NCBI GenBank assembly: GCA_963705325.1
Contig: OY970069.1
Coordinates: 1,302,001 to 1,366,000, forward strand
Source: DATARH01 sp963705325
GTDB lineage: Bacteria > Pseudomonadota > Alphaproteobacteria > ATCC43930 > CGMCC-115725
DNA length: 64,000 nucleotides
Reading direction: 5' to 3'
The notes under the pieces are model-generated. The model was not told the DNA's origin. It saw only the letters and a list, made by a program, of their open reading frames with translations, and did no database searches. Below are positions 50,898 to 60,865 of this stretch, piece after piece. The position numbers and the translations under genes were made by a program. The first letter of the stretch is position 1, and each line of letters opens with the position of its first letter.

Positions 50898-51124
50898 AGG
50901 GCCTCGACGATCGAAGGGAGAGAGGGGTGAAAGCGGACGAATGCCGTTTATTTTCCATAAATGAAGTTCGATCGGGACGAAAGTAGGCCCGTCACCCGTT
51001 ATCGACTTAAGCGTAAATTAAGGCGATCCGGTGGACAAAATGCCGCGAAATCTCCCGGGTCAGGTCACATTCTGGACACGCTTGGTGTCGATGCTGCGTA
51101 GAACGGAATGTGTAGGAGGGGATC

Positions 51125-51292
51125 ATGGACGAGCGCAATATTTGCTGCCGTTATGAGCCGAGCCTCGACGAGCTGCTCGACGATGAGATGATGCGGCCGG
51201 TGCTGGAGAGCGCAGGGCTCGACCGCGAACGCTTCCATGACCTCCTCGTCGAAACACGCGAGCGGGTCCGCTTGTCGCGGGAATCGGAGTAG
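51125..51292 (+). CDS. 55-residue hypothetical protein
   Basis: A short ORF (MDERNICCRYEPSLDELLDD..., ending RVRLSRESE) with an excellent ribosome site, AGGAGGGG, seven bases before the ATG. The protein is acidic, with a Cys-Cys pair near the N-terminus, a DELLDDEMM block and a basic C-terminal helix. I do not recognise a family for certain; small regulators of this kind occur in Alphaproteobacteria. The 227-base upstream region, shared with hpnN, is the most AT-rich stretch nearby (CTTAA-N7-TTAAG at 51006-51022). It ends six bases before the histidine kinase stop on the other strand. Confidence 0.6.
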   Translation: MDERNICCRYEPSLDELLDDEMMRPVLESAGLDRERFHDLLVETRERVRLSRESE

Positions 51293-51298
51293 CGCGGC

Positions 51299-52696
51299 CT
51301 ACAGCGCGGCGAATTCGAGCCGGACCGTCAATCCCGGGTGATTATCTCCTAGTTCGACCGTGCCGTTGTGCAATCGCGCCACGGCTCGCACCAGGCTAAG
51401 GCCCAGCCCGTTGCCGGGCGTGCTGCGGCTGGGCTCGAGCCGGACGAAGCGATCGAATACCGATTCGCGCTCGTCTTCCGGGATGCCTGGACCGCTATCG
51501 GAGACTTCTAGCTCCGCGCGTCCGTCGTGCCGGTGAGCCGAGAGCTTGACCTCGCCGCCTCCGTATTTCAGCGCGTTGTCGAGCAGGTTGGCTACCGCCT
51601 GCGATAACAGGTGGCGGTCGCCGCGGATCATGATCCCGGGCTCGACATCGAGCGTGAGCGCACAGCCTTTCTCTTCGGCGACCGGTTCGTAAAGCTCGGC
51701 GGCTGCGCGCGCCGTCTGCGCCAGGTCGAGCGGCTCGGCGGCATTGTGGCGGGCACCCGACTCGGCCTCGGCAATGCTCAGCAGCGCGTTGAACGTCGCC
51801 AGCAAACGGTCGGCCTCGTCGATTGCCGCGCGCACCGCCTCGCCCTGCGCCGCCGCATCGGACGCACCCAAAAGGCTCAGCTCGAGCCGCGCGCGCAACC
51901 GCGACAGAGGGGTGCGCAAATCGTGCGCGATGTTGTCGGAGACTTCGCGCATACCGGCCATCAGCCGTTCGATTTGGCCCAGCATGTTGTTGAGGTTGGC
52001 GGCGAGTTGATCGAATTCATCGCCGCTGCCCTTAAGCGGCACGCGGTCCGAGAGGTTGCCGCCCATCACCCGCTCGGCGGTGCGGTTGACCTCCTCGACG
52101 CGGCGCAGCAGGTTGCGGCCCATCACCGCGCCGCCGCCGATGCCGGCGCAAAGCGCGAGCAATCCCGCCCACAGCAACGCCGCCTTGATCCGCTCGCGGA
52201 ATAGCGCCGCGTCACTGATGTCCCGCGCGACGAGCAATCGGTACCCTTGGGGAATTACCAGCAATGCCCCTTGCGCCGGGCGCATCTCGGTGTGGCCTTT
52301 GATCTTGACCGAGACGCGGAAGCTGATCGGCCCCGGCGCAACGGGTTTGCCCTCGGGCCAGCCGGTGATGTTGCCCGCGAGCGGATGCCCGTCGGGATTG
52401 GTCACGAGGTAAAGCATGCCGTCGCCGCGATCACCGGCGCTGCGCGCGGCAACAATTTGCACGAGGCCGCTGAGGCCGCGCTGATCGTACTGCTCGGCAA
52501 GCCCGGAAATCTCGGCGTCGAGCGTCGCCTGGGTCTGGCGCTCGACGAAATCGGCGCTCATCCAGTAGACAAAAATCAGGACACCCAGGACTGAAGCCGC
52601 GAACACGACGAAGTAGAGCGTGGCGAGACGGAACGCGTGCGTGCGAACGAGCCGCCGCATTTGGGCGAGGAGCCCTCGTAGGGAGAATTTGGGCAT
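51299..52696 (-). CDS. Two-component sensor histidine kinase
   Basis: A 465-residue membrane kinase of the QseC/EnvZ-like group. Two transmembrane helices (about 20-45 and 165-190) flank a periplasmic sensor of about 120 residues, followed by a HAMP domain, the phosphoacceptor His in SDNIAHDLRTPLSR, an N box (NLLDNALKYG), the G1 motif DSGPGIPEDE and G2 GLGLSLVRAV. The signal is unknown. I use ATG 52696, directly after the response regulator stop; ATG 52723 would overlap that gene. It is co-transcribed with the regulator. Confidence 0.93.
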   Translation of the reverse strand: MPKFSLRGLLAQMRRLVRTHAFRLATLYFVVFAASVLGVLIFVYWMSADFVERQTQATLDAEISGLAEQYDQRGLSGLVQIVAARSAGDRGDGMLYLVTNPDGHPLAGNITGWPEGKPVAPGPISFRVSVKIKGHTEMRPAQGALLVIPQGYRLLVARDISDAALFRERIKAALLWAGLLALCAGIGGGAVMGRNLLRRVEEVNRTAERVMGGNLSDRVPLKGSGDEFDQLAANLNNMLGQIERLMAGMREVSDNIAHDLRTPLSRLRARLELSLLGASDAAAQGEAVRAAIDEADRLLATFNALLSIAEAESGARHNAAEPLDLAQTARAAAELYEPVAEEKGCALTLDVEPGIMIRGDRHLLSQAVANLLDNALKYGGGEVKLSAHRHDGRAELEVSDSGPGIPEDERESVFDRFVRLEPSRSTPGNGLGLSLVRAVARLHNGTVELGDNHPGLTVRLEFAAL

Positions 52697-52701
52697 CGAC
52701 C

Positions 52702-53379
52702 CTAATCCGGCGCGCGCAGGCAATAGCCGGCGCCGCGCACGGTGTGCAGCAGCGGCCGCTCAAACCCGCGGTCGATCTTTTGTCTGAGCCGGCTCACATG
52801 CACGTCGATAACGTTAGTCTGCGGGTCGAAATGGTAATCCCACACGTGCTCCAAAAGCATCGTGCGGGTCACCACATGGCCGGAGTTCCGCATCAGATAT
52901 TCGAGCAGCTGAAACTCGCGCGGCAACAGGTCGATCGCCTGTTCGCAGCGCTTGACCGCGCGGGTAAGGAGATCTAGCTCCAGATCTGCGACGCGCAGCT
53001 TCGTCGTGGCCACCGCGGCTGCGCCACGTCGTAACAAGGCCTCGACCCGAGCCAACAGCTCGCTGAACGCGAACGGTTTGACCAGATAGTCGTCGCCGCC
53101 GGCACGCAGCCCTTTCACGCGGTCGTCGACACTGCCCAGGGCCGAGAGGATCAGCGACGGCGTGCCGATCTTGGCGGCGCGCAATGCGCCGAGAAGCGCC
53201 AGCCCGTCCATCCCCGGCAGCATGCGGTCGAGGATGATCGCGTCGTAGCTGCCGGAACTGGCGAGATAGAGGCCCTCGCGTCCATCGCTCGACTGATCGA
53301 CGGTGTAACCTTTTTCGCTCAGACCCTTAACCAGATAGGCGGCGGTCTCGCGGTCGTCCTCGACGACAAGCAATTTCAT
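52702..53379 (-). CDS. OmpR/PhoB family response regulator
   Basis: A 225-residue regulator with a receiver domain (KLLVVEDDRETAAYLVKGL; phospho-acceptor Asp about D51 in AIILDRMLPGMDGL; Lys in DYLVKPFAFSELLAR) and a C-terminal winged helix (LLPREFQLLEYLMRNSGHVVTRTMLLEHVWDYHFDPQTNVIDVHVSRLRQKI in part). It binds DNA when phosphorylated by the kinase downstream. The group resembles CusR/QseB-like regulators. Targets are unknown; the adjacent hopanoid transporter is a possible one by position only. Confidence 0.94.
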   Translation of the reverse strand: MKLLVVEDDRETAAYLVKGLSEKGYTVDQSSDGREGLYLASSGSYDAIILDRMLPGMDGLALLGALRAAKIGTPSLILSALGSVDDRVKGLRAGGDDYLVKPFAFSELLARVEALLRRGAAAVATTKLRVADLELDLLTRAVKRCEQAIDLLPREFQLLEYLMRNSGHVVTRTMLLEHVWDYHFDPQTNVIDVHVSRLRQKIDRGFERPLLHTVRGAGYCLRAPD

Positions 53380-53627
53380 CTCGATGCGCTCTGGCTCGGG
53401 CAATCCGGTGGAGATTGCCTGAAGGAGATGGTTGCGGGAGACCTACCCAACAAGCTTGAAGCGGCACGCAGGAAACGTCCGCCGGGATGATTCGCGTGTT
53501 GTCGTCCGGGAACGACCTGCGCCAGCTTCGCTTCGGTTAGGCTTTCCATCATCTTACTTGACCTCGGGTACGTTCGGCGGCGCCGGCGTTAGCATCGAGG
53601 TGGAATCATTATCGCGAAAGGTTCGCG

Positions 53628-54008
53628 ATGACCGCTCGAGCTCTCAGCATTATCGCCGCGTTGGGTCTGCTCGCCTCGGTGTCGGCACAGGCCGCTCAAC
53701 CGGTCGGCGATGTCGTCGACCAGATCCTACAGACCCTTCCGCCGCCGCCTGCCCTACCCGGGCCGCCGCAAGCGGCGCCGACGCCAAGCGCGACCAGCCA
53801 GGCGCCTGCTCCGCCAGCAATCCCGGCTCCGCCCGGGCCAAACACCGCAAGTCTGGCTGCGCCAGCTCCCGCCGCCGCAAGTTCAACTCCAACAAGTCTG
53901 ATCCCGTCCGACTTCGTTTCAGCAAGTCCAATTCCGGTAAGCGTGACCCCGCTAGATCCTATTTCCGCAACTCCCGCTTCTGGAAAGCCGCCTGCACCAA
54001 AGCCGTAG
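53628..54008 (+). CDS. Secreted Pro/Ala-rich low-complexity protein
   Basis: A 126-residue ORF with a clear signal peptide (MTARALSIIAALGLLASVSAQA) followed by a Pro, Ala and Ser-rich tail with no predicted fold, as in periplasmic linkers. The only non-repetitive part is QPVGDVVDQILQTLP. A perfect hairpin TCGCGA-AAGGT-TCGCGA (53612-53628) places the likely ribosome site AAGG in its loop and touches the ATG. No family recognised. Other frames here are also open because of composition, so the call rests on the signal peptide. Confidence 0.45.
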   Translation: MTARALSIIAALGLLASVSAQAAQPVGDVVDQILQTLPPPPALPGPPQAAPTPSATSQAPAPPAIPAPPGPNTASLAAPAPAAASSTPTSLIPSDFVSASPIPVSVTPLDPISATPASGKPPAPKP

Positions 54009-54128
54009 CGCCATCGTTACCCTTGGTTCTCGTTAGGGGCGTCGCGGCTGCGACCGCGCGCCGCGGTGCGTATTTGCTGCGGGATGGATTTTCGGCTTGA
54101 CCGGCATGGCCCGAGCAACGATCTATTA

Positions 54129-54149
54129 CGTACTAATTCAGTACGAATT
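54129..54149. promoter_or_regulatory. Probable operator of the SUF regulator
   Basis: CGTACT-N5-AGTACG (54129-54145) is a perfect inverted repeat, and GTACTAATT (54130-54138) repeats as GTACGAATT (54141-54149), one helical turn apart. It lies 8-29 bases before the regulator ATG, where transcription should start. Rrf2-type regulators usually bind such sites before their own operons, so autoregulation of the SUF operon is the likely role. Confidence 0.5.
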
Positions 54150-54157
54150 GGGACGCT

Positions 54158-54607
54158 ATGATCATTTTGTCGAAGCTCGCCGATTACGGCGTCATCGTCG
54201 CGACCCATCTCGCGCTCACGCCCGACCGGCAAGAAAACGCGGCCTCAGTCGCCGCGGCGACGCGATTGCCCTTGGCGACCGTTGCCAAGCTCCTCAAGGC
54301 GCTCGCCCATGCCGGCGTGGTCACCGCGACGCGTGGCGCGGCGGGCGGCTATCGGCTGGCGCGCCCGGCTGCGGCGATCTCGATCGCCGAAGTGGTCGCT
54401 GCGATCGATGGCGATATCGGCCTGACGCAGTGCTCGGTGCATGTGGACGAGTGCACCCACACCAATTACTGCCCAACTCGGCCCCATTGGGCGGCGATCA
54501 ACCGCGCTGTCGGCGAGGCGCTTTCGGCGGTGACGCTCGACGAGATGATCTCGCCTTACACATTCCTCTCCGTCGCCGCGGCGGCCGAACATCCGGCGCA
54601 TGGCTGA
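54158..54607 (+). CDS. Rrf2 family SUF operon Fe-S regulator
   Basis: A 149-residue Rrf2/IscR-family winged-helix regulator of the 'SUF system Fe-S cluster assembly regulator' type. The helix-turn-helix is SVAAATRLPLATVAKLLKAL, the wing RGAAGGYRLARP, and three cluster-ligand cysteines lie in QCSVHVDECTHTNYC. It probably senses Fe-S status through a [2Fe-2S] cluster and represses the operon when clusters are sufficient. sufB starts ten bases downstream. GGGA precedes the ATG. Confidence 0.93.
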   Translation: MIILSKLADYGVIVATHLALTPDRQENAASVAAATRLPLATVAKLLKALAHAGVVTATRGAAGGYRLARPAAAISIAEVVAAIDGDIGLTQCSVHVDECTHTNYCPTRPHWAAINRAVGEALSAVTLDEMISPYTFLSVAAAAEHPAHG

Positions 54608-54616
54608 GCAAGTCCG

Positions 54617-56080
<1,464 letters not shown>

Positions 56081-56086
56081 ACGGCG

Positions 56087-56389
56087 ATGACTGTTGCTTC
56101 ACCTTCCGATTTTCGCCCTCGTCTCAATGTACCGAGGCGGATGACGTTCATCTTGTTGGCTTTGCTTTTAGGACTGATGTCTTTCGCGGCCGTGAGGTCG
56201 CTGACTGCCGATTGCGCGAACGAATATCTAGTGGCTGACGACGGCATTACCCGTCTGACCACAGACGATGGACGAATTCTCGTCACCGGGCGTGTGTGGC
56301 TCCGCTTGGGTGAGATGAGGGTGTTATTGCCACAGGGCGTCCAGCCAATATTTACCGAGTTGGGCCTGATGCCCTCTGAATGCAGGTAA
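56087..56389 (+). CDS. Unknown small membrane protein inside the suf operon
   Basis: A 100-residue ORF with a basic N-terminus (SDFRPRLNVPRRM), one strong transmembrane helix (TFILLALLLGLMSFAAV) and an exported C-terminal domain of about 60 residues with two cysteines (ADCANEY ... PSECR) that could pair. GGGG precedes the ATG and the stop is five bases before sufC, so it is a full operon member. I know no family for it. Its base composition is visibly less GC-rich than its neighbours, hinting at later acquisition. SUF operons do not normally have a gene here. Confidence 0.65.
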   Translation: MTVASPSDFRPRLNVPRRMTFILLALLLGLMSFAAVRSLTADCANEYLVADDGITRLTTDDGRILVTGRVWLRLGEMRVLLPQGVQPIFTELGLMPSECR

Positions 56390-56394
56390 GAAAA

Positions 56395-57141
56395 GTGCTC
56401 GAGATCAAGAACCTCCATGCGCGCTTGAAGGACGGGCGCGAAATCCTCAAGGGCATCGATCTTTCGGTCGAGGCCGGTGAGGTGCACGCGATCATGGGGC
56501 CGAACGGCTCAGGCAAGAGTACCTTGGCGTCGGTGCTGGCCGGTCGCGACGGCTACGAGATCACCGAAGGGAGCGTCACCTATCAAGGCCGCGACTTGTT
56601 GGCGATGCCTGCTGACGAGCGGGCGCGCGAAGGCGTGTTTCTCGCCTTCCAGTACCCGGTCGAGATCCCCGGCGTGAACAATATGTATTTCCTGCGCGCC
56701 GCATTGAATGCCGGACGCCGCCACCGCGGCGAGCCCGAGCTCGACGCCGGCCAATTCCTGCGCGCGGTGCGGGGCAAGCTGAAGCTGCTGGAAATCAGCG
56801 AAGATCTGATGCAGCGCGCGGTCAATGTCGGGTTCTCGGGTGGCGAGAAGAAGCGCAACGAAATCTTCCAGATGGCGATGCTGGAGCCGAAGCTCGCAAT
56901 CCTCGACGAGACCGATAGCGGTCTCGACATCGACGCGCTGCGCCTGGTCGCGAAGGGGGTCAACGGGCTGCGCGCCCCCGACCGGGCAATCGTGATGATC
57001 ACCCATTACCAGCGCCTGCTCGATTACGTCGAACCCGACTGTGTGCATGTGCTGCAAGGCGGCCGCATCGTCGAAAGCGGCGATAAGAGCCTCGCCGCCG
57101 AGCTCGAACGCCGCGGCTATGGCGCCGACGCTGCGGCGTGA
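56395..57141 (+). CDS. sufC: Fe-S cluster assembly ATPase SufC
   Basis: A 248-residue ABC-type ATPase that drives SufBCD. Walker A GPNGSGKST, Q-loop FLAFQYPVEIPGV, signature GFSGGEKKRNEIFQM and Walker B LAILDETDSGLDID. The GTG at 56395 is preferred: AGGTAAG lies just upstream and it gives the normal beginning (M)LEIKNLHARLKDG; an ATG at 56380 would overlap the unknown gene. sufD begins eight bases after it. Confidence 0.97.
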   Translation: MLEIKNLHARLKDGREILKGIDLSVEAGEVHAIMGPNGSGKSTLASVLAGRDGYEITEGSVTYQGRDLLAMPADERAREGVFLAFQYPVEIPGVNNMYFLRAALNAGRRHRGEPELDAGQFLRAVRGKLKLLEISEDLMQRAVNVGFSGGEKKRNEIFQMAMLEPKLAILDETDSGLDIDALRLVAKGVNGLRAPDRAIVMITHYQRLLDYVEPDCVHVLQGGRIVESGDKSLAAELERRGYGADAAA

Positions 57142-57148
57142 GGCAGCG

Positions 57149-58369
57149 ATGAGCGCGGTCGTCGAATTTCCGGTGAAGCCAGAGGCGCGGCCTTATATCG
57201 ACGCTTTTGCCGACGACGGACGCGAGCCGCGATGGCTGCGCGATGCGCGCCAGCAGGGTCTTGATCGTTTTGCCCGGCAGGGTTTCCCGAGCCGGCGCAG
57301 CGAGAGCTGGCGCTATCTCGATCTGCAGCCGTTGGAGAAGCGACCGCTGCTGCCGTCGGCGCCGGGTCATCGCACGGTACTGCCAGCGGATTTACCTGAC
57401 GGTGTTTGGCTTGGTTCGATCGGGGCGGCCATTGCCGAACGGCCCAATCTCGTGCGTCCCCTCGCCGCCGAAACCGATAGGTCCTTTGCCGCGCTAAATG
57501 CCGCGTTCTTCGCCGACGGCTTCGTGCTCGATGTTGCACCGGAGGTCGTGCTCGACAAACCGATCGAAATCGTCCACGCGGCGGGCGATGCGGACACGTC
57601 GCTGCACACGCGCAGCCTCATCAATCTCGGTGCCGGGAGCCGGATGACGGTGCTCGAAACCTATGCCGGAGATGGCCGGTATTGGCGCAACGACGTTGCC
57701 ACATGGCGGCTCGGCGAGGGCGCTTCGCTGACCCGGATCGCGCTGCTCGAGGAAAGCGCCGATGCGGTGCATCTCGGCGTGATCGCGGCGACGCTGGGCG
57801 CCAAGGCGAAACTCGACGCGTTCGTGCTGCTGCTTGGCGGCGGCACGGTGCGGCACGAGGCCAACATAACTATCGCCGGCGACAAGGCCGAATGCCGGTA
57901 TGACGGCGCGTTTGTCGTTGCGGGGCGGGAAGAAGCCAATATCGTTACGACGATCGATCACGCGGCGGTCGGCGGGACGACAAGCGAGCTGATCAAGGGC
58001 GTCGCTGCCGGGCGCGGGCATGGCGCGTTCCAGGGTAAGATCACCGTCCGCGAGGGTGCGCAGCAGACCGACGCCAAACAGACCAGCCGCAACCTGATCC
58101 TTGGCCGTCGCGCGGTAATCGACACCAAGCCGGAACTGGAAATCCTCGCCGACGACGTCAAATGCGCGCACGGCGCCAGCGTCGGCGATCTCGACGAGGC
58201 GGCGCTGTTCTATCTGCGCGCCCGCGGCATTCCGACGGAAGAAGCGCGCCGGCTCCTGGTCGAGGGCTTCTTGCGCGAGCCCATCGAGGGCATCGCCGAT
58301 GCGGCGATCCGCGAGCATCTGCTCGGCCGGCTCGGCGCGCGGCTGACGCGGCTGGAGGACTGGGCTTGA
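57149..58369 (+). CDS. sufD: Fe-S cluster assembly protein SufD
   Basis: A 406-residue partner of SufB in the SufBC2D scaffold. The N-terminus has RRSESWRYLDLQPL, the family's 'ESWRYT'-like motif, and the C-terminal half has the right-handed beta-helix sequence with GRRAVIDTKPELEILADDVKCAHGASVGDLDEAALFYLRARGI, the diagnostic block with conserved Cys and His. It is needed for iron acquisition in the complex. Its stop overlaps the TTG start of sufS (TTGA). Confidence 0.96.
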   Translation: MSAVVEFPVKPEARPYIDAFADDGREPRWLRDARQQGLDRFARQGFPSRRSESWRYLDLQPLEKRPLLPSAPGHRTVLPADLPDGVWLGSIGAAIAERPNLVRPLAAETDRSFAALNAAFFADGFVLDVAPEVVLDKPIEIVHAAGDADTSLHTRSLINLGAGSRMTVLETYAGDGRYWRNDVATWRLGEGASLTRIALLEESADAVHLGVIAATLGAKAKLDAFVLLLGGGTVRHEANITIAGDKAECRYDGAFVVAGREEANIVTTIDHAAVGGTTSELIKGVAAGRGHGAFQGKITVREGAQQTDAKQTSRNLILGRRAVIDTKPELEILADDVKCAHGASVGDLDEAALFYLRARGIPTEEARRLLVEGFLREPIEGIADAAIREHLLGRLGARLTRLEDWA

Positions 58370-59583
58370 AGCCGCTCGACCCCAAGGCGCTGCGCCGCGA
58401 GTTCCCGGTCTATCAAAACAATCCGGGGCTGGTGTTTCTCGATTCCGGCGCCAGCGCGCAGAAGCCGGCGGCGGTGATTGACGGCGTCGCCGAGTTCTAC
58501 CGGCGCGACTACGCCAATGTTCATCGCGGCGTTTATCAATTGAGCCAGCGCTCGACCGACCATTTCGAGGAAGCGCGCGAGGGAACCCGCGCGTTTCTCA
58601 ACGCCCCCGACGTCAACGAAATTATCTTTGTGCGCGGCGCCACCGAGGCGATCAACCTCGTCGCGCAGAGCTGGGGCCCGGAATTTGTCAAAGCCGGCGA
58701 CGAGATCGTCGTCAGCGATCTCGAGCATCATTCCAACTTCGTGCCGTGGCAGATGCTGTGCCAGCGGATGGGCGCGCGGCTGGTCGTCGCGCCGACCGAC
58801 GCCAGCGGCGGTTTTGATCTCGCCGCGTTCGAGGCGCTGCTGTCTTCGCGCACCAAGATGGTCGCAATCACCCATGTCTCGAACGTCACCGGCGCGATCC
58901 TGCCGGTCGAGCGCATCGTCGAACTGGCGCATCGGAAGGGCGCGCTCGTGCTGGTCGATGGCTGCCAGGCGATCCCGCGCATGCCGGTCGATGTGCGGGC
59001 TCTGGGCTGCGACTTCTATGCCTTCTCCGGCCACAAGGCCTACGGCCCCTCGGGCATTGGCGTGTTGTGGGGACGCTACGAACTCTTGGCGGCGATGCCG
59101 CCGTGGCAGACCGGCGGCGGCATGATCACACAGGTCACGCTGGAAAAGACCGATTTTCAGGAGCCGCCACATCGCTTCGAAGCCGGCACGCCGGATATCT
59201 CAGGCGCGGTCGGGCTGAAGCTCGCGCTCGATTTCATCGAGAGCATTGGCCGCGACCGCATCCGCGATCACGAGGAGGAACTCACCGGTTACGCGATCGA
59301 CCGTCTGTCGCGCATCCCGGACCTTAACCTCCTCGCTGCTGGGCAACGCCGGCTTTCGGTGCTGTCGTTCAACCTCGACGGCATCCACCCTCACGATGTC
59401 GGCACCGTGCTGGATCAGCACGGTGTTGCCGTCAGGGTCGGGCATCATTGCGCGCAGCCGCTAATGGACAAGCTCGGCATCGCCGGCACGGTGCGCGCCT
59501 CGCTCGGCGTCTATAACGACAGGGACGATATCGACCGGCTCGCCGCCGCGGTCGAGGCGTGCCGGGAGATGTTTTCGCGATGA
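58366..59583 (+). CDS. sufS: Cysteine desulfurase SufS
   Basis: A 405-residue group II PLP cysteine desulfurase, sulfur donor of the SUF system. PLP Lys in FYAFSGHKAYGPSGIGVLWG, N-terminus FLDSGASAQKP, HHSNFVPWQ, and the active-site Cys in VRVGHHCAQPLM. The start is the TTG at 58366, which overlaps the sufD stop and gives (M)KPLDPKALRREFPVY; the longer frame inside sufD is not coding. Its ATGA overlap leads into sufU. Confidence 0.96.
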   Translation: MKPLDPKALRREFPVYQNNPGLVFLDSGASAQKPAAVIDGVAEFYRRDYANVHRGVYQLSQRSTDHFEEAREGTRAFLNAPDVNEIIFVRGATEAINLVAQSWGPEFVKAGDEIVVSDLEHHSNFVPWQMLCQRMGARLVVAPTDASGGFDLAAFEALLSSRTKMVAITHVSNVTGAILPVERIVELAHRKGALVLVDGCQAIPRMPVDVRALGCDFYAFSGHKAYGPSGIGVLWGRYELLAAMPPWQTGGGMITQVTLEKTDFQEPPHRFEAGTPDISGAVGLKLALDFIESIGRDRIRDHEEELTGYAIDRLSRIPDLNLLAAGQRRLSVLSFNLDGIHPHDVGTVLDQHGVAVRVGHHCAQPLMDKLGIAGTVRASLGVYNDRDDIDRLAAAVEACREMFSR

Positions 59584-60044
59584 TGGATTTGCGTGACCTG
59601 TACCAGGACATCATCCTCGATCACGGCCGGCATCCGCGCAATTTCCGGCCGATCGAGCACCCGACCCATACCGCCAAGGGGCACAACCCGCTGTGCGGGG
59701 ACCGGGTCACCGTGTACTTGACGATCGATGGCGACAAGATCGCCGATGTGAGCTTTGAGGGGCGCGGCTGCGCGATTTCCACCGCCGCGGCATCGCTGAT
59801 GACCGAAGTGCTCAAGGGCAAGACCCTGGCGGAGGCGCGGGCGCTGTTCGCGCAATTCCACGCCAAGGTCACTGGCGGCGAGGTCGGCGAGGTGGCCGAA
59901 GCGCTTGAAGAAGACGCCGAGCGGCTTGAGCCGCTGACCGGGGTCAAGGCCTACCCGGCCCGGGTCAAATGCGCGACCCTGCCGTGGCACGCCTTCGAGG
60001 CGGCGCTCAAGGGTGGCGCGGCCGCGCCGGTCAAGACGGAGTAG
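59580..60044 (+). CDS. sufU: SufU-type Fe-S scaffold / sulfurtransferase
   Basis: A 154-residue IscU-like protein of the SufU branch. The three zinc/cluster cysteines are in GHNPLCGDRV, GRGCAISTAAAS and RVKCATLPWHAF, with the 19-residue SufU-specific insertion region between the second and third. SufU accepts persulfide from SufS. It begins DLYQDIILDHGRHPRNF. Its ATG overlaps the sufS stop. The presence of SufU rather than SufE is notable for a proteobacterium but common in this lineage. Confidence 0.95.
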   Translation: MMDLRDLYQDIILDHGRHPRNFRPIEHPTHTAKGHNPLCGDRVTVYLTIDGDKIADVSFEGRGCAISTAAASLMTEVLKGKTLAEARALFAQFHAKVTGGEVGEVAEALEEDAERLEPLTGVKAYPARVKCATLPWHAFEAALKGGAAAPVKTE

Positions 60045-60047
60045 GCG

Positions 60048-60458
60048 ATGCCGTCCGACGAAAATCGCGACTATTTTGCCTTCGAGCAAAAGGACCCGCC
60101 GCCGGAGCCGGTCGAGGAGGGCGAAGAGATCGTGCGTCCCGAGGGCGAGGACGATCTCACGCTGTTCGATCCGGTAATGGATGCGCTCAAAACGGTCCGC
60201 GACCCGGAAATCCCGGTAAACCTCGTTGATCTTGGCCTCATCTACGAGCTGTTGGTCAAGAAGGGCGGCACGGTGTTTGTCGAGATGACCTTGACCACCC
60301 CGTCTTGTCCGGTCGCGGCGAGCATGCCGGGCGAGGTCAAGAACGCGATCGCTGCTGTCCCGGGGATCGAGGATGTGCGCGTCAAGCTAGTATGGACGCC
60401 GACCTGGACCCAGGACCGCATGAGCGAGGAAGCCCGGCTCGAACTGGGGCTGCTCTAA
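60048..60458 (+). CDS. sufT: SufT / MIP18 family (DUF59) Fe-S assembly protein
   Basis: A 136-residue DUF59 protein placed at the end of the SUF operon. After an acidic disordered N-terminus of about 38 residues comes the domain: VMDALKTVRDPEIPVNLVDLGLIYEL, then LTTPSCPVAASMPGEV with the conserved Cys, and VKLVWTPTWTQDRMSEEARLELG. SufT helps mature Fe-S proteins. Its TAA overlaps the stop of the convergent antiporter tail by four bases. Confidence 0.95.
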   Translation: MPSDENRDYFAFEQKDPPPEPVEEGEEIVRPEGEDDLTLFDPVMDALKTVRDPEIPVNLVDLGLIYELLVKKGGTVFVEMTLTTPSCPVAASMPGEVKNAIAAVPGIEDVRVKLVWTPTWTQDRMSEEARLELGLL

Positions 60459-60865
60459 ATCTTCGCTGCCTCGGCAGGCTGAGCAGCCGCGCCGGCTTCA
60501 TTCATCGACTGGCGCGCGTAGGCGACGCGGTTGATTTCGGCGCGGGCGTCCGGGTTTTCGGCCATGAACCGCTCGAAATCGGCCTTCCCCAGCATCAGCA
60601 GCCGGCAGAAGGTCAGCGCGACGACGTCCGCGCGCCGAGGCTGGTTGGTCAGGAGCGCCATCTCGCCGAAGAAGTCGCCGCTCGATAGCTGTATTCGATG
60701 CTGCGGCAGACGGACTTCTACCGTGCCCGAAGCGATGAAATAGACCGCGTCGGCGCGCTCGCCCTCCTTGAGGATGCGCTCGTTGGGGACGGTGAATCTC
60801 GGCCGCAGCAAGCGGCGCACGCGCTCCAATTGCTGCCCGTCGAGCCCCGACAGCAGGTCGAGTTC
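60455..60865 (-). pseudogene. Cyclic-nucleotide-binding tail of the antiporter, out of frame
   Basis: This frame encodes ELDLLSGLDGQQLERVRRLL, then a cNMP-binding domain (VPNERILKEGERADAVYFIASGTVEV, GDFFGEMALLTNQPRRADVVALT) and a short end. It matches the regulatory C-terminal domain of CPA1 antiporters but is in another frame than the membrane domain at 60498-62975. Adding one base near 60865-60868 would join the two (LIAR-ELDLLSG). Its stop abuts the SufT stop, as an intact gene would. Sequencing error or true mutation cannot be told here. Confidence 0.7.
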
